From Frankiaceae bacterium (GTDB lineage: Bacteria; Actinomycetota; Actinomycetes; JAFAQI01): DNA of 5,613 bases. Below, piece by piece: positions 1 to 5,561 of the stretch. The position numbers and the translations under genes were made by a program. The notes beneath the pieces are model-generated. The model ran no database searches. It saw only the letters and a list, made by a program, of their open reading frames with translations, and had not been told where the DNA came from. Numbering within the stretch: position 1 is the first letter of the stretch; each line of letters starts with the position of its first letter. The DNA lies in contig JAVEEE010000458.1 in NCBI GenBank assembly GCA_030840615.1, forward strand, positions 1 to 5,613, in the 5' to 3' direction.

Positions 1-1
1 C

Positions 2-826
<825 letters not shown>

Positions 827-842
827 GTCCAGCCAGCACGTA

Positions 843-875
843 GAAGGGCCCCGAGGCATTGCCTCGGGGCCCTTC
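843..875. terminator. Bidirectional hairpin terminator between convergent groEL and methyltransferase genes
   Basis: A perfect 15-bp inverted repeat (843-857 with 861-875) encloses a three-base loop, ATT. It lies 16 bases after the groEL stop and 26 bases past the stop of the oppositely oriented methyltransferase gene. There is no T-tract on either side, as is common in high-GC actinobacteria. Placement between two converging genes makes a shared terminator the natural reading. Confidence 0.85.
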
Positions 876-901
876 CCGTTGTCTTGCGGGAGCGCGCGGT
901 C

Positions 902-1666
902 TCAGCCGGGCCGGCGGAACTCGGCCATCTGCTGTCCGCGCGGGTGGCCCCAGTCGCCGATGTCGGTGAACTCCCACCCGGCCAGGCTGCCGGCCCACTC
1001 CAGCTCGTAGGGGCGGTAGTGGAAGGGATCCCGCTCGACGTGAGTCTGTACGGCGACCTGCTGCACGGGCTCGTCGTAGGGCAGGTCGGCCGGCGCCCGG
1101 AAGAAGGTCGCCAGGAACCGGCCACCCGGCGGCATCGCCTTGGCGAGCTGCCACAGACAGAGCCGGATGTGGTTCAGCGGCAGGTGGGTGAACACCGACA
1201 CCGCAAGCGCGTAGTCGAAGGGAATGCCGAAGTCGGACTCGAACATCGAGGTGGCGCGCAGGTTCTCCGCCGGCAGCCGGCCCTGCAGCCCGGCCGCGGG
1301 CACCTCGTGCTCCAGCCCCGCGCGCAGCAGGCTCTCGTTGACGTCGATGCCGTAGTAGTGGCCGGGTTCCAGGTAGCGAACGAAGTGGATCCCGCCGCGC
1401 AGCGCACCGCAGCCGACGTCGAGCATCCGATGCTGCGGCTGCAGACCGACTTCCACGAGGTAGTCGAACTGGTGCTTGCCGATCTGGTCCCACATGGCGC
1501 CGACCCGCTTGCGGTGCACTCCGCGGGCGATCTGTTGGTCGCTCAGCGAGAAGTCGTAGGTGTTGATGCCCGCCACAGCTGCTGACATCGGCTGAGCGTC
1601 GCTGCTCTTGGGGGCGTCGGATTTCTCATCGCGGCCGGTGGTCGCCCGTCGAAGCCAGGTGCGCAC
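902..1666 (-). CDS. Class I SAM-dependent methyltransferase
   Basis: Predicted soluble methyltransferase of 254 residues transferring a methyl group from S-adenosylmethionine; the substrate is unknown. The SAM-binding motif I is clear (MLDVGCGALRGG, residues 81-92), with a second-strand acidic motif (YYGIDVNESLL, 105-114), and later strands and loops at DYALAVSVFTHL (151-162) and PPGGRFLATFF (179-189). A helical stretch before the core (residues ~36-76, RKRVGAMWDQIGKHQFDYL) resembles the N-terminal region of many small methyltransferases. The start is GTG at 1666, with GAAGGGA ten bases upstream. An internal ATG (residue 27, base 1588) is an alternative because the first 26 residues look non-conserved. 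It converges on groEL and is separated from the M50 protease gene upstream by 253 bases that include a hairpin, so it is probably transcribed alone. A role in modifying the nearby peptides cannot be excluded but is not indicated. Confidence 0.9.
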   Translation of the reverse strand: MRTWLRRATTGRDEKSDAPKSSDAQPMSAAVAGINTYDFSLSDQQIARGVHRKRVGAMWDQIGKHQFDYLVEVGLQPQHRMLDVGCGALRGGIHFVRYLEPGHYYGIDVNESLLRAGLEHEVPAAGLQGRLPAENLRATSMFESDFGIPFDYALAVSVFTHLPLNHIRLCLWQLAKAMPPGGRFLATFFRAPADLPYDEPVQQVAVQTHVERDPFHYRPYELEWAGSLAGWEFTDIGDWGHPRGQQMAEFRRPG

Positions 1667-1689
1667 GCGAGAACGGTCCCTTCGTGTGG

Positions 1690-1713
1690 TTCGGGTGTCG
1701 ATTCGGGTGTCGA
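1690..1713. repeat. 12-bp perfect tandem duplication upstream of the methyltransferase gene
   Basis: Two head-to-tail copies of TTCGGGTGTCGA occupy 1690-1701 and 1702-1713. A third TGTCGA occurs at 1726-1731, so the TGTCGA elements are spaced 12 and 18 bases apart. They lie 24-65 bases upstream of the methyltransferase start, where an operator could sit. No regulator is recognised, and a neutral duplication is equally possible. Confidence 0.6.
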
Positions 1714-1865
1714 TCCGGCCCTCAGTGTCGACCCGGGAGTCTAGTCAGCGTGCGGCATGGTGGACGTGGAGCCGGCGGGGCCTGGCAAAAAATCTTGCGA
1801 AGGCGCCGCGAGGAACGGCGATCGCCCTCGTTGGACTCGCTGACGGGCATTTCGGTGCCCGGTGC

Positions 1866-1901
1866 GAGGGCCCGTGGCCGGCTGGGCGGCCACGGGCTCT
1901 C
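1866..1901 (-). terminator. Hairpin downstream of the M50 protease gene
   Basis: An 11-bp perfect inverted repeat (1870-1880 with 1887-1897) has a six-base loop. It extends outward by three more matched pairs to 1866/1901 after one G-T mismatch at 1869/1898. It lies 19 bases beyond the protease stop (1920) and 200 bases before the methyltransferase start, so it likely ends the peptide/protease transcript. No T-tract follows. Confidence 0.65.
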
Positions 1902-1919
1902 CCATGCCCACGGCCGCGA

Positions 1920-3719
1920 TCATGGGGTCGGACTGCTGGTCGCCGACGGCGTCGCCGTGGAGGTGCTCGTCGGTTCGGCGGACGGGCTGACCGAGGGCGT
2001 GGCCGAAGGCGTCGGCGAGCTCGTCGAGTCGCTCGGTGCCGATCCGCCACTGTCCTGGCTCGGCGCGGGGTTGTCCGTCGTACCCGCCGGCGCGGGGGCG
2101 GGGGAACTCGGGCTGCGCGCCAGGTCGCCGGCGCTGGTACCGGGCGCCACCGGCGACAGCGGGTGCATGGCGGCCTGGTGAGGCGAGCGGATCAGCGGCC
2201 GGCCCTGCCCGACGGCGCGAAGCGAGGCGACGCTCTGGGCGAGAGTGCCTTTCTCCCCGGGGCGGTAGGGCGTGACCCGCCCGTCCGGCCACCAGGCCAG
2301 CGCGAGCAGCGCGATGACTGCGGCCCAACCCAGCGCCACCAGCGGCCGCCGGCCGGCGTGACCGGCCGACCAACGCCACGACCCGGTGAGGGCACGTTGG
2401 CCGACCCGCACGAAGGTGAAAGCCATGCCGAGGATCGGCACGGCGAGGAATGCCAGCTGCAGTCCGTCGACGGCCTTCATCGCCGCCGAGGCCCGTGACA
2501 TCTGGTAGACGAGCTTGGCACCCTCGTCCCACGCCGTCGCCAGGATCCGCGGGGCGTTGACGAGGATCATCCCGAGGTTGAACAGCAGGATCGGTACGAC
2601 GACGGCGACCCAGATCGTGACCATCGAGCGCACCCAGCGTTTGAGCTCGGTGACCTCTTTCTCCTTGGGTCGGCCCGGCATCGTGGAGCGCAGGATGGGG
2701 CCGATCCGTTTGAAGAGGTCCGGTACGCCGGCGATGTCCGACAGCACGTAGTAGCCGTCGAGCCGCAGGAACGGCAGCATCTGGTGCACGATCTCGATCT
2801 GCAGCAGAAACGCGACGAGCAGCAGCGGTTCGAACCGGGTGCCCCACCAGACGCCCGCGAGACCCAGCACGAAGATCGCGTTGAAGTAGATGCCGCCGAG
2901 ATCCGTGCGCAACCGGCCTGCCCGCGGCAACCGGTGGGCGTCCGTGACGTCGGTGTAGAACGCCGGCCAGGCGAGATAGACACCGAATCCCATGCGGCCC
3001 GGCTGGCCACCGGAGTAGACACACGCAGTGGCGTGACCGACCTCGTGGAAACCGGCCGACAGCACGACCAGTCCGGCGACCAGGAGAAAGACGGTCGGCC
3101 CTTGGATCGTCTGCCGCAGCCCCTGCGCGAGGCCGTGCGAGAAGAACAGCCACAGGTCGAAGCCGATCAGGCCGGCAACCACCGCGGCGATGACCGGCGG
3201 AAGAAAGAGCGGCCGGAACGGCATCGTGAGCCGTCGTACGGCCTGTTCACCCACCAGCGACGTGCGCCATCGCAGGGCGAGCAGCGGGTCGAGCTCCGGC
3301 GTCTCCGGGCTGGACCCGTCCGCCGCCGTGACCACGCCGATCGGCCGAAGCTTCGTGAGCAGCGTCTCGACGTTGTCGGCTGTGACGGTCTTGCCGTAGC
3401 GCTCGGAGACCTGCGCAGCGATCTGGCCGTTGTCGCGTCGCCCGTCACAGGCGTCGGCGACGAGAAAGAGAAGGTGACTGAGCTGGACGACGCCGCCGTT
3501 CGCCTTGCGGGCGAGGTAGTGCGGCTCTTTGTATCCGGACCCTTCGTACTCACCGAGGAGGCTGACGCCGTCAGCGAGTGACGGGGAGGTGCCCTCGTGC
3601 CGCTGCGCAGCATGCGGGTGCGAATGCGGATGGGTGTGTTTGCTACGCCGACGGCGGGAGCGCCACGGGTCGGTGCGTTCTCCGGGTGGGGCGTCGGGGT
3701 GGTTCGGCGCCATCGTCAC
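1920..3719 (-). CDS. M50-type membrane zinc metalloprotease with PqqD-like N-terminal region and Pro/Ser/Thr-rich tail
   Basis: Polytopic membrane protein of 599 residues, of the kind often named 'putative peptide zinc metalloprotease'. Domains in order: basic, His-rich start (residues 20-36, HTHPHSHPH at 28-36); a small region at ~50-133 patterned like PqqD/winged-helix RiPP recognition elements (QLSHLLFLVADACDG, then IAAQVSERYG, then NVETLLTKLRPIGVV); seven predicted transmembrane helices (about 170-192, 207-224, 274-292, 297-316, 365-387, 419-437, 459-476); and a Pro/Ser/Thr/Ala-rich tail (~515-599). The zinc site is HEVGH (225-229), with the partner aspartate in LRLDGYY (318-324), both intact. 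Positive charge before the last helix (residues ~440-459) places the N-terminal domain inside and the tail outside. The start is GTG at 3719; no good ribosome-binding site is seen, and ATG at 3713 is two codons in. A GGGTAT nine bases upstream suggests a leaderless transcript. It lies downstream of three peptide genes on the same strand, which are its likely substrates (inference). Confidence 0.88.
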   Translation of the reverse strand: MTMAPNHPDAPPGERTDPWRSRRRRSKHTHPHSHPHAAQRHEGTSPSLADGVSLLGEYEGSGYKEPHYLARKANGGVVQLSHLLFLVADACDGRRDNGQIAAQVSERYGKTVTADNVETLLTKLRPIGVVTAADGSSPETPELDPLLALRWRTSLVGEQAVRRLTMPFRPLFLPPVIAAVVAGLIGFDLWLFFSHGLAQGLRQTIQGPTVFLLVAGLVVLSAGFHEVGHATACVYSGGQPGRMGFGVYLAWPAFYTDVTDAHRLPRAGRLRTDLGGIYFNAIFVLGLAGVWWGTRFEPLLLVAFLLQIEIVHQMLPFLRLDGYYVLSDIAGVPDLFKRIGPILRSTMPGRPKEKEVTELKRWVRSMVTIWVAVVVPILLFNLGMILVNAPRILATAWDEGAKLVYQMSRASAAMKAVDGLQLAFLAVPILGMAFTFVRVGQRALTGSWRWSAGHAGRRPLVALGWAAVIALLALAWWPDGRVTPYRPGEKGTLAQSVASLRAVGQGRPLIRSPHQAAMHPLSPVAPGTSAGDLARSPSSPAPAPAGTTDNPAPSQDSGGSAPSDSTSSPTPSATPSVSPSAEPTSTSTATPSATSSPTP

Positions 3720-3728
3720 CGGTTGCGA

Positions 3729-3734
3729 ATACCC
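3729..3734 (-). promoter_or_regulatory. Candidate -10 element (GGGTAT) directly before the protease start
   Basis: Reading on the minus strand, GGGTAT ends nine bases before the GTG at 3719, so a transcript from it would begin essentially at the start codon. This would explain the missing ribosome-binding site. The -35 position fits poorly (GTGA with a 15-base spacer, against GTTT). The same hexamer occurs in the peptide-operon promoter. Confidence 0.4.
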
Positions 3735-3820
3735 CGGTGCCCGTCGAAATCACGCAAAGGCGAGCAATCGAGCCGGAGAGATCGTCGGCGTTTGCCTCTC
3801 GTTCCGGGAAGGCGCGAATG

Positions 3821-3856
3821 AGGCGAAGGCCGGGGATCCATCCCCGGCCTTCGCCT
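3821..3856 (-). terminator. Strong hairpin between the last peptide gene and the protease gene
   Basis: A perfect 16-bp inverted repeat (3821-3836 with 3841-3856) has a four-base loop, TCCA. It begins 13 bases after the stop of the most downstream peptide gene. It lies inside the 149-base gap before the protease gene. It would terminate or attenuate the peptide transcript, giving many peptides per protease molecule, and would protect the peptide mRNA 3' end. No T-tract is seen. Confidence 0.8.
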
Positions 3857-3868
3857 GCAACTCGGGAG

Positions 3869-4084
3869 CTAGTTGGTCTGGATGATGTCGGCGTTCTGCG
3901 TCGCGTCGGCGACTGCCGTGGAGTTGTCCGACAACGCGTTGAGTGCAACCGCGGCGTTCACGGGTGCGGCGACGTTGGCGTTGATGAGACTCATCTGCTC
4001 GCGGTCGGGCAGTTCCTCACCCTCCTGCTGCTCGAGCTCTTCGTTGGTGAGGCCACTGGTCTCGGTAGTGGGGTCCGGGGTCAT
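3869..4084 (-). CDS. Small paralogous peptide 1 (putative precursor or surface peptide)
   Basis: A 71-residue acidic peptide without cysteine, tryptophan or signal sequence; function unknown. Start chosen at ATG 4084 because AGGAGA lies six bases upstream. The frame stays open to 4159, but that extension lacks the paralogues' similarity. Residues 11-71 align without gaps to the two upstream peptides (48/61 identical to peptide 2, 43/61 to peptide 3 by hand count). The N-terminal half is acidic, with GLTNEELEQQ then ELPDREQMSL (residues 25-34). The C-terminal half begins NANVAAPVNAAVA and alternates small conserved residues with changing ones, ending IIQTN. It is the most downstream copy and is followed by a strong hairpin. 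Leader-core precursor architecture is an inference; a self-assembling beta-rich peptide is the alternative. Confidence 0.85.
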   Translation of the reverse strand: MTPDPTTETSGLTNEELEQQEGEELPDREQMSLINANVAAPVNAAVALNALSDNSTAVADATQNADIIQTN

Positions 4085-4132
4085 CGAGTATCTCCTCGTC
4101 GTACCGGCGACGTTCACCGTCACCTCGGCGTT

Positions 4133-4149
4133 GACGTTCGTCGAACGTC
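4133..4149. repeat. Short inverted repeat between peptide genes 2 and 1
   Basis: GACGTTC and GAACGTC flank a three-base spacer in the 80-base gap between the two peptide genes. It could form a 7-bp RNA hairpin (processing or partial attenuation) or serve as a protein-binding palindrome. The other gap, between peptide genes 3 and 2, shows no equivalent. Confidence 0.45.
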
Positions 4150-4164
4150 GGACGGTCATGTCGC

Positions 4165-4374
4165 TCAGTTGCCCTGGATGATGGTCGCGTCCTGTTCGGC
4201 ATTCGCGTAGGCGACGGAGTTGTCGCTCAGCACGTTTGCGGCGACCGCTGCGTTGACCGGTGCGGCGATGTTGGCGTTGATGAGGCTCATCTGTTCGCGG
4301 TCGGGCAGATCTTCGCCGGTCTGCTGCTCGAGCTCTTCGTCGGTCAGGCCAGCGGCCTGGGTCTCGTCGGTCAT
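4165..4374 (-). CDS. Small paralogous peptide 2 (putative precursor or surface peptide)
   Basis: A 69-residue acidic peptide of unknown function, middle copy of three. ATG at 4374 is preferred over ATG at 4380: AGAGGA (4382-4387) lies seven bases from the former but only one from the latter. The choice also makes all three paralogues begin Met-Thr. Conserved blocks are GLTDEELEQQ (residues 9-18), DLPDREQMSLINAN (22-35), APVNAAVAANVLSDN (38-52) and a tail VAYANAEQDATIIQGN. No cysteine, no signal peptide, no double-glycine leader motif. It is 46/61 identical to peptide 3 and 48/61 to peptide 1 over the aligned region. The 80-base gap to peptide 1 and 55-base gap from peptide 3 fit one operon. 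If it is a precursor, the natural leader/core border is near residues 30-35, but no cleavage site is proven. Confidence 0.85.
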   Translation of the reverse strand: MTDETQAAGLTDEELEQQTGEDLPDREQMSLINANIAAPVNAAVAANVLSDNSVAYANAEQDATIIQGN

Positions 4375-4429
4375 TGCCATGTCCTCTCGGTCAGAGTTCT
4401 CGGTTGCCGGTCAGTTGCCGTTGGTGGCG

Positions 4430-4639
4430 TCAGTTCCCTTGGACGTAGGTGCCGTCCTGCGCTGCCTCCGCCACAGCGGTGGCGTTGTCGCTCAGCACGT
4501 TTGCGGCGACGGCCGCGTTGATCGGGATCGCAATGTTGGCGTTCACCAGGCTCATCTGCTCACGGTCAGGGAGCTCTTCGCCTTCCTGCTGAGCAAGTTC
4601 TTCGTCACTCAACCCGTCCACGGGTTGCTGATGCGTCAT
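4430..4639 (-). CDS. Small paralogous peptide 3 (putative precursor or surface peptide)
   Basis: A 69-residue peptide of unknown function, the first gene of the apparent minus-strand operon. Start at ATG 4639 is set by a full AGGAGG five bases upstream; the frame is open further to 4915, but that part overlaps the divergent gene antisense and lacks paralogue similarity. Conserved blocks are GLSDEELAQQ (residues 9-18), ELPDREQMSL (22-31), NANIAIPINAAVAANVLSDN (33-52) and a tail ending YVQGN. It differs from its paralogues mainly by conservative swaps (Val/Ile) and in the tail. It has the best ribosome-binding site of the three and sits ~35 bases downstream of the probable transcription start. 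Translation is very likely; processing, modification and destination are unknown. Confidence 0.87.
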   Translation of the reverse strand: MTHQQPVDGLSDEELAQQEGEELPDREQMSLVNANIAIPINAAVAANVLSDNATAVAEAAQDGTYVQGN

Positions 4640-4681
4640 TGCTGCCTCCTCGATGCTGCCGCGTGGCGCTTCAGCAAGCAG

Positions 4682-4708
4682 ATACCCGCCGGGTCGAGCG
4701 CGTGAAAC
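4682..4708 (-). promoter_or_regulatory. Candidate SigB/SigF-type promoter of the peptide operon
   Basis: On the minus strand GTTT (4708-4705) is followed after 17 bases by GGGTAT (4687-4682). This matches the GTTT / N14-17 / GGGTA pattern of actinobacterial general-stress sigma factors of the SigB/SigF group. The -10 ends 42 bases before the peptide 3 start, implying a leader of about 35 bases that contains its AGGAGG site. The match is by eye; no sigma factor gene is in the window. Confidence 0.55.
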
Positions 4709-4763
4709 GGACAAACGATTACGAATCCCCTCTCCCGGCAACACCATGGTCATGACTTCAGGG

Positions 4764-5540
4764 ATGGCTCGCCTGCTACGCCGCCCGTTGCTCGCGGTGC
4801 CTGCGGCACTGGTCGCGGTCGGCCTGGCGGGCGTCGGTGCGCATGCGGCGCTCGACGGCTCGACTGCCGCGTCGGACAACGGGCAGTCGACCGACACGCA
4901 CGCGATCGTCGTCAACCACGGCGACGGTCGCTATCGCTACGCCGTCAGTCTGAAGATCGTGAAGATCGACGGCGAAGTCGTGGACCCGCAGAACGCAGCC
5001 GTCGCCGTAGCAGCGAACTGCACGGACTGCACGACTGTCGCGATCTCGTTGCAAGGAGTGCTCGTCTACGGCGACCCCACGGTGTTCGCACCGGAGAACA
5101 TCGCGTTGGCCTACAACGAAAACTGCAGCAACTGCCAGACGCTGGCGGAGGCCTACCAGCAAATCGTTCCGGTTGACGGAAAGGTCCGCATCACCGGCGA
5201 AGGCCGCCGGGAGATCGCCGCTGTCCGACAAGACCTCAACACGATTCGAACCGCTGACCTCACGCTGGCCGAGATCGACGCACGCGTCGACGCCGACGCG
5301 GCTCGGCTGCTGTCCGTGTTGCGCAACGATGTCGTCCCGATCGGCAGGCCGGCAGCCACAACGGACGCCACTCCGGCGCCCGCGGCGAGCACGGCATCGA
5401 CCGGCACGACACCGAGTGACGCAGCGCCGACATCGTCGTCACCGGCGCCGTCGTCTCCGGCCCCGTCGACCGGCACGGATCCGACACCCACGCAGAGCAC
5501 ATCGCCCACGCCCGACCCCAGCACGACGACTGCAGGGTGA
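4764..5540 (+). CDS. Secreted protein with two CxxC motifs and Pro/Ser/Thr-rich C-terminal tail
   Basis: Exported protein of 258 residues with unknown function. An N-terminal signal peptide is evident: MARLLRRP, a hydrophobic run to about residue 25, and a likely cleavage after AHA (residues 27-29). The mature domain (~45-195) contains two matched segments, each with a cysteine pair: ANCTDCTTVAISLQGVLV (C86, C89) and ENCSNCQTLAEAYQQIV (C121, C124). A helical region with acidic and basic residues follows (~145-190). The tail (196-258) is almost wholly Pro, Ser, Thr, Ala, Gly and Asp, without an LPxTG motif, and is a likely O-glycosylated linker. I recall similar cysteine-pair proteins beside M50 'peptide zinc metalloprotease' genes in other actinobacteria, which I cannot verify here. 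The start is uncertain: ATGs at 4746, 4752 and 4764 are in frame and none has a good ribosome-binding site; 4764 gives the most typical signal peptide. It is divergent from the peptide operon. Confidence 0.85.
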   Translation: MARLLRRPLLAVPAALVAVGLAGVGAHAALDGSTAASDNGQSTDTHAIVVNHGDGRYRYAVSLKIVKIDGEVVDPQNAAVAVAANCTDCTTVAISLQGVLVYGDPTVFAPENIALAYNENCSNCQTLAEAYQQIVPVDGKVRITGEGRREIAAVRQDLNTIRTADLTLAEIDARVDADAARLLSVLRNDVVPIGRPAATTDATPAPAASTASTGTTPSDAAPTSSSPAPSSPAPSTGTDPTPTQSTSPTPDPSTTTAG

Positions 5541-5548
5541 CACCTGGC

Positions 5549-5554
5549 TAACCT
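5549..5554 (+). promoter_or_regulatory. Candidate -10 element (TAACCT) for a leaderless gene
   Basis: TAACCT fits the TANNNT -10 pattern and ends seven bases before the GTG at 5562. That is the spacing expected if transcription begins at the start codon. There is no Shine-Dalgarno sequence before the GTG and no clear -35 element, consistent with a leaderless actinobacterial promoter. Confidence 0.4.
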
Positions 5555-5561
5555 CGGGTTT

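Noticed and set aside
902..1666. Methyltransferase as the tailoring enzyme of the peptide locus
   Set aside because: Same strand, but separated by 253 bases containing a hairpin and its own upstream repeat elements; nothing in its sequence points to peptide substrates. Left open rather than claimed.
1667..1919. Search for a tRNA, small RNA or extra gene in the protease-methyltransferase gap
   Set aside because: Apart from the 12-bp tandem repeat, the hairpin and a short A/T run near 1786-1791, nothing resembling an RNA gene or a supported coding frame was seen.
1608..2498. Plus-strand open frame (296 codons) across the methyltransferase start, the intergenic gap and the protease 3' end
   Set aside because: Runs antisense through two supported genes, is strongly Arg-rich and has no recognisable domain.
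1741..3153. Long minus-strand open frame (470 codons) overlapping the protease gene in another frame
   Set aside because: It is Arg/Ala/Gly-rich with no recognisable domain, and it overlaps a protein with clear catalytic motifs; typical high-GC shadow frame.
2784..3581. Plus-strand open frame (265 codons) opposite the protease gene
   Set aside because: Arg/Glu/Asp-rich sequence without motifs, fully antisense to the protease; a codon-bias artefact.
3869..4159. Extended 96-residue version of peptide 1
   Set aside because: AGGAGA six bases before ATG 4084 and the paralogue alignment both support the shorter form.
3869..4639. Peptides as lanthipeptides, sactipeptides, lasso peptides or daptides
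   Set aside because: No cysteines, no matching modification enzymes in the window, and no daptide-type C-terminal threonine; the C-terminus is Gln-x-Asn.
3869..4639. The tandem peptide genes as a CRISPR or non-coding repeat array
   Set aside because: Repeat units are whole genes with ribosome-binding sites and differences that preserve the reading frame; no short identical repeats with unique spacers.
4430..4915. Extended 161-residue version of peptide 3
   Set aside because: The extra N-terminal part is antisense to the exported protein and unlike the paralogues; AGGAGG five bases before ATG 4639 fixes the start.
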